Origin: Bacteroidota bacterium
GTDB lineage: Bacteria > Bacteroidota > Bacteroidia > Bacteroidales > FEN-979
Assembly (NCBI GenBank): GCA_026391355.1
Contig: JAPLDH010000051.1
Span: 1-64,000 of the forward strand
DNA length: 64,000 bases
Reading direction: 5' to 3'
Shown here: in pieces, positions 1-7,336 of the stretch
Position numbering within the stretch: the first letter of the stretch is position 1
Layout: each line of letters starts with the position of its first letter
Translations under genes and position numbers: made by a program
The notes under the pieces: generated by a model
Seen by the model: the letters and a program-made list of their open reading frames with translations, nothing else
Database searches by the model: none
Told to the model about the DNA's origin: nothing

Positions 1-2
1 AT

Positions 3-128
3 ATAAAGGAAGAAGTCGATGCTTGGCAAACGAACAGGAATAACAAGAACAGTAAAATAAATTGGCAGTTCACAACTAAAGATGCTCGAATAAAATTGAA
101 GAAACTTTATCCGTCAATTCATGATTAA
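3..128 (+). CDS. IS630-family transposase, C-terminal end (partial)
   Basis: An open frame enters from the left edge and ends at the TAA at 126-128. The 41 visible residues include WQTNRNNKNSKINWQF and DARIKLKKLYP, which match the C-terminal tail typical of IS630-family DDE transposases. That tail is the part after the last catalytic acidic residue, so activity cannot be judged here. Whether the element is complete depends on sequence outside the window. I saw no convincing terminal inverted repeat in the 240 bases downstream. Confidence 0.7.
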   Translation: MKEEVDAWQTNRNNKNSKINWQFTTKDARIKLKKLYPSIHD

Positions 129-311
129 CATAACACTAGTCCACATTTTCCTTCCCTTTACTGTCAGGCAAATTAGCAAAACGCACAAAGCCAACGTTAC
201 AACCAAATTTTACCAAAGAGAATTCCAGCCCGTCCCTCCAAAACACATGGACAGAAAGACTTTGCAGCAAAAATGGAAGATTGGATACAACTGATAGCTA
301 CACTCAAACCA

Positions 312-346
312 TTGTCATGATAATTCCAAAAAAAAACCTACTTTTG
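312..346 (+). promoter_or_regulatory. Bacteroidota-type promoter upstream of the ACP gene
   Basis: A TACTTTTG box at 339-346 fits the TAnnTTTG -7 consensus. A TTG at 312-314 lies 24 bases upstream, slightly far for the -33 element. The ACP start codon is 29 bases downstream of the -7 box. The rest of 129-375 shows no gene. Confidence 0.55.
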
Positions 347-375
347 CGGCTGACTAAAATGCAAATTAAATAATA

Positions 376-684
376 ATGGCGAAGATTTCTGAAAACACGA
401 AAAAAGAGGTACTGGACATAGTTTATAACTTTTTTGCCGACGAATGTGAAGTTGATATTTCATCATTGAATGAAAACACGAATATCATCAAGGATATCGA
501 TGGTGATTCCCTGATGTTTCTTGAATTGATTGAGATTTTCAAGAAAAAATACAACCTCGACATTGAACTCAAAACCATCGGAAAATATGCAGTGAAACAC
601 CCGGTGCAAACTATAGGTGAACTGATCACCATGCAACTGCTTATCATTGAGCACGAAAATAAAATCCTGGAACTGGATAAATAA
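376..684 (+). CDS. Acyl carrier protein
   Basis: This 102-residue protein is a phosphopantetheine-dependent acyl carrier. The DGDSLMFLEL motif supplies the modified serine at residue 45, in the usual DSL context before helix II. It is slightly longer than housekeeping ACPs (about 78 residues) because of an extended C-terminus. The gene sits directly upstream of a malonyltransferase-like gene with a 14-base gap, so the two are probably co-transcribed from the promoter at 339-346. The context suggests a dedicated carrier for secondary lipid or polyketide synthesis rather than primary fatty acid synthesis. No ketosynthase lies beside it. Confidence 0.85.
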   Translation: MAKISENTKKEVLDIVYNFFADECEVDISSLNENTNIIKDIDGDSLMFLELIEIFKKKYNLDIELKTIGKYAVKHPVQTIGELITMQLLIIEHENKILELDK

Positions 685-698
685 CCATTCACTCCATT

Positions 699-1613
699 GT
701 GACTGAAAACCCCGTAGCATTTGTTTTTCCTGCATTTGTTAATGAATATCCTGATGATCTTTTGTCAGATTATCCGGCATTTTCAAGCCGGTTCAACCTT
801 TTGCTCGGAATAGCAGCAGCTATCATTGATCCGGAACTCATCTCCTTTGATGTTCATTCCCATAACTTTCTGGAGGACGAACTGCGTACCCAGTTGATCT
901 CCTATATTATCAGTTGTTCCTATGCGGATGTTCTCAAAGATAATGGGATTATGCCCACATTCAGCGCGGGCTACAGCATGGGGATCTATGCTGCAGCTTA
1001 TGAATCGGGCTCCATTTCCTATGAAGATGGCCTTTCACTCATCTGTAATGCATTTCATCTGTGCTCATTAGTTAACCGTGAACGGTGCTATGGAATGGGG
1101 TCGATTATCGGGCTTAACAGAAATGACCTCGATCTCCTGATCGGAGATAACAGGTCAGAGGTGAAGATCACCAATCAAAATAGCGGGTATTCGTTTATTC
1201 TTTCCGGTCCGCTTGATCAGATCAACAATCTCCTGGAATTGGCAAGAATTGAGGGAGCGTTGAATACTCGGTTATTGACGACAACGATACCCTACCATTC
1301 ATTGTTTCTTGAAAAAACCCGGGAGGATTTCGGGAATGTACTCACAGGAATGGCATTTCATCCCCCCACAACTTCATTGGTTTCTGTCATCGACCAATCT
1401 GTACTGAAGGATGAAAATTCGGTTGTGAAGGAAATCGTCAGAAACCTGTTTACTCCGCTGAATTGGTATCAGACGCAGTTAAAGATGCAACAATTTGGTG
1501 TCAAAACGTTCATCGAATGTGGAACTGGAAAAGCATTGGTGAAGAATGCGAAGTTTGTGGAGGGGAATGCTCATTTCCTGCCGGTACAGAAAATATTATC
1601 AGAAAAAAATTAA
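699..1613 (+). CDS. Divergent FabD-like acyltransferase / acyl hydrolase
   Basis: The 304-residue protein has the FabD (malonyl-CoA:ACP transacylase) fold. The nucleophile elbow GYSMG has Ser93, and IPYHS has His200, equivalent to Ser92 and His201 of E. coli FabD. Two functional positions are changed. The N-terminal GQGSQ oxyanion loop reads PAFVNEY, and the position of the carboxylate-binding Arg117 falls on Asn117/Ala118. Loss of that Arg argues against malonyl transfer and fits a neutral-acyl transferase or an acyl-ACP hydrolase, as in trans-AT acyl hydrolases. That assignment is inferred from a hand alignment. The start is GTG at 699, just after the ACP gene. Confidence 0.75.
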   Translation: MTENPVAFVFPAFVNEYPDDLLSDYPAFSSRFNLLLGIAAAIIDPELISFDVHSHNFLEDELRTQLISYIISCSYADVLKDNGIMPTFSAGYSMGIYAAAYESGSISYEDGLSLICNAFHLCSLVNRERCYGMGSIIGLNRNDLDLLIGDNRSEVKITNQNSGYSFILSGPLDQINNLLELARIEGALNTRLLTTTIPYHSLFLEKTREDFGNVLTGMAFHPPTTSLVSVIDQSVLKDENSVVKEIVRNLFTPLNWYQTQLKMQQFGVKTFIECGTGKALVKNAKFVEGNAHFLPVQKILSEKN

Positions 1614-1643
1614 CCACGGATTACACAGAATACACAGATTGGA
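1611..1643 (+). repeat. Dispersed ACCACGGATTACACAG-type repeat
   Basis: The tract beginning at the stop codon of the acyltransferase gene contains ACCACGGATTACACAG followed by a second ACACAGATT word. Short CACGGATTACACAGATT-like tracts recur between genes in many bacterial genomes. It overlaps the stop codon, so it may define the present C-terminus of that gene. Confidence 0.4.
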
Positions 1644-1687
1644 AGAAAGGAATTTTCTAAATTAGGTCCCTGATTTCATCCCCCTTT

Positions 1688-3181
1688 ATGCAGAACCTGG
1701 TAACCGGCATGATCACTATCGCCGTTTGTATTGTCTTATATTATCTTGCATGGAGAAAATACAAGCGGGAAAAATATACAATAGCCTTCATTTTAGTCCT
1801 GACCGGTGGCCTTTTTCTCAGGGTTTACACGGTATCAGATTGCTACCTGCATGAATGGGATGAAAGATATCATGCCCTCGTAGCCAAACACCTTGTTCAA
1901 CATCCGCTGCAACCTACCTTGTATGAAACACCTGTCATTCCTTATGATTTCAGATCCTGGACCAATAATCATATCTGGTTGGAAAAACCACCGGTACCAC
2001 TATGGCTGATGGCCTCCTCCCTGGCAGTTTTCGGATATAATGAAATTCCTGTCAGGATCCCCTCACTGATCCTCTCCACTCTTGCAGTTTATCTTACGTT
2101 CCTGCTGGGAAGCATTTTATTTAACCGTAAAACAGGCTTGGTTGCAGCGTTCCTTCATTCGATCAACGGGCTTCTCCTTGAAATGGCCGGGGGAAGGATC
2201 TCCTCCGATCATGTGGAAACGGCTTTTGTGTTTTTTATTGAACTTGCTGTTCTACTATCTGTTATATCAATATTCCGGAAAAAAAGCTACCTGATCACAT
2301 TTCTTGCCGGGATGAGCATCGGGCTTGCCTTCCTGTCGAAATGGTTTCCCGCATTCATCGTATTCCCGGTCTGGATTTCAATGGTCATCGTATCCAAAAG
2401 GTTTTCCATTCCGGAGATCCTTAAACACCTGTCATTACTCGTACTTGGTTGTGCGATCATCACTCTTCCATGGCTGGTCTATATCTTCCATCAATATCCT
2501 GATGAAGCCGGCTGGACGATCCGGAAATTTCTTTTTGCCTGGTCAGAAACCATTGAAACACATAGCGCACCATTCTGGTATTACCTTAATTACACCGGTA
2601 TTGTTTTCGGGGAACTCATTTATGTTCCCCTTTTATTCAGCTTTTATTTTATTTTCAGGGAAAAGTCAAAGAAAACGGATGCATTGAAGGTTCTTTCAAC
2701 CTGGTGGATCATTCCCATGGTTATCTTTTCATTTGCAGTAACCAAGAGGCATACCTACCTGATGATCGCTGCACCGGCATTCTTCCTGATTATTTCCTGG
2801 TTCATTTTCTACTTACGATCCGTATCCGTCAGATGGAAATACCATTGGGCAGGATATATCATCGCTGTTTTACTGATCATTCTTCCCGTCAGATACACCA
2901 TCGAACGAATAAAACCATTTGAGCAACGGGATAATAACCCTGAATGGGCAAAGGAATTACGGTTATTACCGGGCAGGATACCTGAAAAAAAGGTAGTGAT
3001 CTTTAATTCTCCGAGACCCATTGAAACGATGTTCTATACTGATTTTACCGCATATGATATAACACCTCTCAAAGAAACAATGGTAGAAATAATGAGGAAG
3101 GGATACACTATTTATGTTTACGATAAAAATAAATTGAAGAAAGCAGACTTAACCGGTTTGTTTCCTCCTGATCCTCAGTAA
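1688..3181 (+). CDS. Family 39 (ArnT/PMT-type) membrane glycosyltransferase
   Basis: This 497-residue polytopic protein has a hydrophobic N-terminal segment followed by HEWDERYHA (Asp58-Glu59), the acidic pair in the first periplasmic loop of GT39/ArnT-like transferases. About ten hydrophobic segments follow. Enzymes of this type move a sugar from a polyprenyl-phosphate donor onto lipid or protein outside the inner membrane. The GT2-DUF2062 gene at 6101 could supply the polyprenyl-phosphate sugar. The last 33 bases overlap the convergent radical SAM gene. Confidence 0.8.
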   Translation: MQNLVTGMITIAVCIVLYYLAWRKYKREKYTIAFILVLTGGLFLRVYTVSDCYLHEWDERYHALVAKHLVQHPLQPTLYETPVIPYDFRSWTNNHIWLEKPPVPLWLMASSLAVFGYNEIPVRIPSLILSTLAVYLTFLLGSILFNRKTGLVAAFLHSINGLLLEMAGGRISSDHVETAFVFFIELAVLLSVISIFRKKSYLITFLAGMSIGLAFLSKWFPAFIVFPVWISMVIVSKRFSIPEILKHLSLLVLGCAIITLPWLVYIFHQYPDEAGWTIRKFLFAWSETIETHSAPFWYYLNYTGIVFGELIYVPLLFSFYFIFREKSKKTDALKVLSTWWIIPMVIFSFAVTKRHTYLMIAAPAFFLIISWFIFYLRSVSVRWKYHWAGYIIAVLLIILPVRYTIERIKPFEQRDNNPEWAKELRLLPGRIPEKKVVIFNSPRPIETMFYTDFTAYDITPLKETMVEIMRKGYTIYVYDKNKLKKADLTGLFPPDPQ

Positions 3182-4567
3182 TGTCCTGAACATCGGTTCC
3201 TGAAGATTTTCATTTTTTCTAAGCTCCAAGGCTTCTTTGATCATTTCAGACGAGGGTGATGATGCCAGTGCAGGGATGCAATTGAAACGGGTTTTCGAGG
3301 CTTCTGAAATCATCCTGTCAAGTTTCTCCTTTCCAAGTTTCTCTGAAAAGTAATAAACAGAATCCGCAAGGAGTGACTGCTCCGGGAGGATCAGCCCTTT
3401 CTCCAGGGCGATGCGATACAATGGGGTTCCAGGGTAGACCCTCAATCCTGCATTCATATATACCAGATCCAGCGGATCGATGAAATGGTCAATAAAGTCA
3501 ATAGTTTCAGCGAATGAATCTTCATCTTCCCCCGGAGCCCCAAACAGAAAAAACCACATTGTCGGGAGGTTGAATTGCCGAAGGAGAATCGCCATCCGTT
3601 CGATCTCTTTCAAACCAAACCCTTTTCCAAGATGCTTAAGTACACGCGGAGAGGCGCTGTCGGGAGTAGCATCGATCTGTGTAAACCCGGCCTTTATCAT
3701 CAGCTCAAATAATTCAGAACCGGTATGACATGGATTGATGCCCATGGTCCTTAACCTGACTTTTATTTTTTTCCTGATGATGGCCCGGCAAATTGCTTCT
3801 GCATGACCAGCCGGGTCATTGAATGTTGAATCCACAAATTCAAACATCACATCTCCCAATCTGTGATGGACTTCTTCAATCTCGTCAGCAAATTCGCCAG
3901 GAACTCTGAGGCGATACTTCTTCCCTTCAATTATGGGATAGGTGCAATAAATGCAATTATGAGCACAACCACGTTTCGTTTGTATTGAATAGGCTCCCCG
4001 CTGCCTGTAAGGACTAAAATCGATAAACCGGTCAATTCCCGGAAATTTGATTCCATCTATCTGTTCAAACAATGCTGGTACTGAATTTTTGAAATTTTCA
4101 TTTGCTCCTTTATAATAAAGATTCGGGATGCCATCCAGATCATCATGATGATCCAGTGCAGATAATAGTTGAGAAAGGACGACCTCTCCTTCGCCGGAAA
4201 TCCCGAAATCAGCACCAATAAGATTCATTAATTCCTGTGGAAAGATGCTGAAACCACTTCCTCCCAGAATCAATGGGACCGATGTAACTTTTTTAACAGG
4301 CTCAATAAAATCAGAGATGATCCTGTCGATATAATAGATGTGCCTGTCCTGGACGATGTCATCGATATTCCTGATGGAAAAGCCGATATAATCAGGTTTA
4401 AATTCCAGGACTACTTTGGTGAGGTTATTTCCTTCATCAAATACTCCGTCATAAATTCTGACCTCATAATTATTCTCCAGGTGAGCAGCAAGCAAGCACA
4501 GTCCCAGCGGAGGTACCGGATAGGGAAGCTTCTCTATGTTTGTATTTACCAGTAATACTCTTTTCAT
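3149..4567 (-). CDS. Cobalamin-binding radical SAM enzyme
   Basis: The 472-residue protein has an N-terminal B12-binding Rossmann-like domain (about 1-150) opening MKRVLLVNTN and a radical SAM barrel with the CAHNCIYC cluster (Cys201, Cys205, Cys208) that ligates the [4Fe-4S] centre. Family members catalyse methylations at unactivated carbons or other radical rearrangements. The start is ATG at 4567; the longer frame begins at a GTG at 4591 inside a palindromic repeat and is unlikely. It is the second of two minus-strand radical SAM genes, separated by the hairpin repeat at 4584-4647. The substrate is unknown. Confidence 0.85.
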   Translation of the reverse strand: MKRVLLVNTNIEKLPYPVPPLGLCLLAAHLENNYEVRIYDGVFDEGNNLTKVVLEFKPDYIGFSIRNIDDIVQDRHIYYIDRIISDFIEPVKKVTSVPLILGGSGFSIFPQELMNLIGADFGISGEGEVVLSQLLSALDHHDDLDGIPNLYYKGANENFKNSVPALFEQIDGIKFPGIDRFIDFSPYRQRGAYSIQTKRGCAHNCIYCTYPIIEGKKYRLRVPGEFADEIEEVHHRLGDVMFEFVDSTFNDPAGHAEAICRAIIRKKIKVRLRTMGINPCHTGSELFELMIKAGFTQIDATPDSASPRVLKHLGKGFGLKEIERMAILLRQFNLPTMWFFLFGAPGEDEDSFAETIDFIDHFIDPLDLVYMNAGLRVYPGTPLYRIALEKGLILPEQSLLADSVYYFSEKLGKEKLDRMISEASKTRFNCIPALASSPSSEMIKEALELRKNENLQEPMFRTLLRIRRKQTG

Positions 4568-4583
4568 CTCTGATTCTTCAATA

Positions 4584-4647
4584 GTACCCACCCCGACCTT
4601 CGGTCTTCCCCTCCTTAATTTTAGGGAGGGGATAAAGGGGTGGGTAC
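4584..4647. repeat. Nested palindromic intergenic repeat
   Basis: Outer arms GTACCCACCCC (4584-4594) and GGGGTGGGTAC (4637-4647) are perfectly complementary. They enclose an inner CCCCTCC/GGAGGGG pair (4608-4614 with 4625-4631) and a small ACCTTCGGT hairpin. Similar CCCACCCCGACC...CCCCTCC elements recur in Bacteroidota genomes. It lies between two co-oriented genes and follows the stop codon of the upstream one, so it could attenuate transcription or stabilise mRNA ends. Confidence 0.7.
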
Positions 4648-4649
4648 GT

Positions 4650-5990
4650 TCAGATTACTTCACTCCCTTTCTTAATCAGCCATAAAGAGCCAACCCTCTG
4701 ATGAAATTCCTCATATGGAAGAATGGTTTTCATCACAGAATTAAAGAAATTATATTTCCTGTAATCAAAATCGACGATCTGCTCCTTTACTTGCTGATGA
4801 TAGACAGTGCCCGGCATGGGTGTAAGGATGGTATAACCAGCATAAACCACCCGGTTCCGGTCGGCATATTCTTCCAACGCTTTAAAATCATCAAGGGTAT
4901 AATCATTTGGGATGACATAATTTCCCCTCACCATGATAGCGTTTTGTTCAAAAACTCCGATGGCCTCCTGGTTAAAGTGAGCAGGAGATTTTTTGTTGTA
5001 CTTTTTCAATTCCTTATCGCGAAAGGATTCAAAACCGCAGATGACCACTTTTAATCCTCCTTTGGCCAGCTTCTCAATCAGGGCAGGATATTTTACAACA
5101 ACATCCGCACGGATGTCCATGATGAAGGTTTTTCGGATCCCCTCTTCCCTGATCCTGTCAAACAGCAGATTGATGAAATCAATATTAACGATGGTATTAG
5201 CATCGGCAAACCTGACAACTGGATAATCATCAAGTGATTTCAATTCGGTAATCAGACTTTCCACGGTTCGTTGGTAATACCTGCCCCTGAATTGGGTCCA
5301 TATCGAGCAAAAGGTGCATTTGTAAGGACAACCGAGTGATGTGTAAACATAGGTAGAGGGGAACGGGCTTCCACCGACCTTATAGGTTTCGATCCATCGT
5401 TTCAGGTGTTTCCTGTCGGGAGCAAGGTAACCTGCATTGGAATCGTCCATTGGCTGCGTATTTCCCGGCGTTTTGATAAATCCCTCTTCGGTATTGCGAT
5501 AAATGCCCGGGATGGTGGCAATATCTTGCTTCTTTTCAAGAGCGGTTATTACATCCCTGAAAATATGTGCACATTGTCCGGGTATCATAATATCCAGTGC
5601 AGGATTGGAAAAATCATCAGGGCAGAGCGTAGCATGTAAACCACCTGCAACTGTAATTATATCAGGATGGAACTGCTTGGTGGTTTTAACTATTTCAAGG
5701 GAAGCCTCAAACTCAGAAGTGATAACCGTTACCCCTACCACATCCGGATTATGGATTTCCAAAAGGCGGGTGACCAGTTCCGGTAATGGAGGAGTCTCAG
5801 GGTTCAGGTCATATTCACCTTTGGTATCAAACACAACTACGTCATGGTCTTTCACGGCTGCAGCAATGGTGAGCAATCCGATTGGCGGACCGATCAGCTT
5901 TTTATGAATGAACGGCTTTGCTTCTTCAGGAGCAAATTTCAGGATATTATTCTCAGGAGAACGTGGTGGATTTATCAGCAGAATTTTCAT
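4650..5990 (-). CDS. Cobalamin-binding radical SAM enzyme
   Basis: The 446-residue protein starts MKILLINPPR, the typical opening of B12-binding radical SAM proteins. It has a cobalamin domain (about 1-160) and the CPYKCTFC cluster (Cys221, Cys225, Cys228). It is paralogous in layout, but not closely similar in sequence, to the downstream enzyme at 3149. It is the first gene of a minus-strand unit with a -7 box at 6026-6019 and a leader of about 20 bases. Likely roles are methylation or another radical modification of a lipid or polyketide intermediate; the substrate cannot be read from sequence. Confidence 0.85.
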   Translation of the reverse strand: MKILLINPPRSPENNILKFAPEEAKPFIHKKLIGPPIGLLTIAAAVKDHDVVVFDTKGEYDLNPETPPLPELVTRLLEIHNPDVVGVTVITSEFEASLEIVKTTKQFHPDIITVAGGLHATLCPDDFSNPALDIMIPGQCAHIFRDVITALEKKQDIATIPGIYRNTEEGFIKTPGNTQPMDDSNAGYLAPDRKHLKRWIETYKVGGSPFPSTYVYTSLGCPYKCTFCSIWTQFRGRYYQRTVESLITELKSLDDYPVVRFADANTIVNIDFINLLFDRIREEGIRKTFIMDIRADVVVKYPALIEKLAKGGLKVVICGFESFRDKELKKYNKKSPAHFNQEAIGVFEQNAIMVRGNYVIPNDYTLDDFKALEEYADRNRVVYAGYTILTPMPGTVYHQQVKEQIVDFDYRKYNFFNSVMKTILPYEEFHQRVGSLWLIKKGSEVI

Positions 5991-6018
5991 TCAATAAGGC
6001 AGATATGTATGTGTCGGG

Positions 6019-6026
6019 CAAAGGTA
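6019..6026 (-). promoter_or_regulatory. -7 box for the minus-strand radical SAM genes
   Basis: Read on the minus strand the bases are TACCTTTG, a full TAnnTTTG match, ending 29 bases before the start codon at 5990. No clear TTTG is seen at the -33 position. Confidence 0.5.
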
Positions 6027-6060
6027 GTCAGAAGTGAGATTCGCGGATTTAAAAAAAACG

Positions 6061-6068
6061 TACTTTTG
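6061..6068 (+). promoter_or_regulatory. -7 box for the GT2 / MMPL-fusion unit
   Basis: TACTTTTG matches TAnnTTTG and lies 33 bases before the start codon at 6101. Together with the opposing box at 6019-6026 it makes this a compact divergent promoter region. Confidence 0.5.
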
Positions 6069-6100
6069 TTCAGTTTCTAACTTCTCTCTCAAGATCAGTG

Positions 6101-7300
6101 ATGCACGATTTCTCAAGAATCCGGCGCAACTTCTCAGAACTGAGATGCTGTGTTATCATTCCTACATACAATAACGACCAGACACTGGAAATGGTGATCG
6201 AGGATATTCAGGGTTACACCCCTTCGATCATCATTGTGAACGATGGATCTACTGATAATACACCGGCTATCCTGAATAATTATCCGCATCTCCACATCCT
6301 GAATATTCCTGAAAACAAGGGAAAAGGCAATGCACTGAGAACAGGATTTCATTACGCCATAAAAAATGGTTTCCGGTATGCCATTACCATTGATTCCGAT
6401 GGTCAGCATTTTCCTGCGGATATGCCTGATTTCCTGGATTGGATAAGGAAGGACCCCGATTCATTGATCATCGGGGCAAGGAATATGGATCAGTCGGAGG
6501 TTCCTGGTACCAGTAGTTTCGGCCACAAATTCTCCATTTTCTGGTACCGGATCGAAACCGGATTGAAAATTCCGGATGTGCAATCGGGGTTCCGGCTTTA
6601 CCCGTTAGAGAAGATCGGGAATATGAAATTCTATACTACCAAGTACGAGTTCGAGGTAGAAGTTTTAGTCAGGGCAGCTTGGAGAGGTATTCCCATTCTG
6701 TCGCTTCCTGTGAATGTTTATTATGCTCCTAAGGAGCAAAGGGTATCGCATTTCAGGAAATTCAGGGATTTTGCACGGGTCAGCCTTGTGAACATTATAT
6801 TGGTTCTGATGGCAATCCTCTTGGTGAGACCCATTCAATTCTTTAAGGACCTCAGAAAAAAGTCGATCCGGCAATTTATTCGTGAATATGTCATCGACAG
6901 CAAAGATTCCAACCTGAAGATCACTTCATCGGTTGCCCTTGGTCTTTTTGTCGGAGTCCTCCCAATTTGGGGATGGCAGATGATGGCAGCATTCGGATTA
7001 TCCCACTTTTTAAAACTCAATAAGTTTGTTACTCTTGCAGCAGCGAACATAAGCATACCACCATTGATCCCGTTCATCATTTTTTTAAGTTACTTCTCCG
7101 GAAAGTTGATCCTTGGACCATCAACTTCACATCTCGTATACTCCCCCGGATTATCAATCCGATGGATCAAGGAAAACCTGCTCCAATACCTGGTGGGTAG
7201 TTTTATTTTTGGTTTATTCCTTGCAGTCATATTGGGCGCAATAACTTATCTCCTGCTGCACTATTTCAGGAAAAGAATACCTGGCATTGTCAAAGATTAA
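6101..7300 (+). CDS. GT2 glycosyltransferase with C-terminal DUF2062
   Basis: The 399-residue protein has an N-terminal GT-A domain of the dolichol-phosphate-mannose-synthase type: IIPTYNNDQTLEMVI, the nucleotide-binding NDGSTDNT, and a metal-binding DSDGQH. A C-terminal DUF2062 domain starts near residue 277 (SVALGLFVGVLPIWG) and contributes membrane segments. Such proteins typically charge polyprenyl phosphate with a hexose at the inner membrane. An in-frame GTG three bases upstream (6098) is an alternative start. The next gene follows after 36 bases, and this GT2-DUF2062 plus MMPL-fusion pairing recurs in flexirubin-like clusters. Confidence 0.85.
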   Translation: MHDFSRIRRNFSELRCCVIIPTYNNDQTLEMVIEDIQGYTPSIIIVNDGSTDNTPAILNNYPHLHILNIPENKGKGNALRTGFHYAIKNGFRYAITIDSDGQHFPADMPDFLDWIRKDPDSLIIGARNMDQSEVPGTSSFGHKFSIFWYRIETGLKIPDVQSGFRLYPLEKIGNMKFYTTKYEFEVEVLVRAAWRGIPILSLPVNVYYAPKEQRVSHFRKFRDFARVSLVNIILVLMAILLVRPIQFFKDLRKKSIRQFIREYVIDSKDSNLKITSSVALGLFVGVLPIWGWQMMAAFGLSHFLKLNKFVTLAAANISIPPLIPFIIFLSYFSGKLILGPSTSHLVYSPGLSIRWIKENLLQYLVGSFIFGLFLAVILGAITYLLLHYFRKRIPGIVKD

Positions 7301-7336
7301 TTTTGTAACAGTTCTGAAGAGAGGAAGTAGCCTGCT

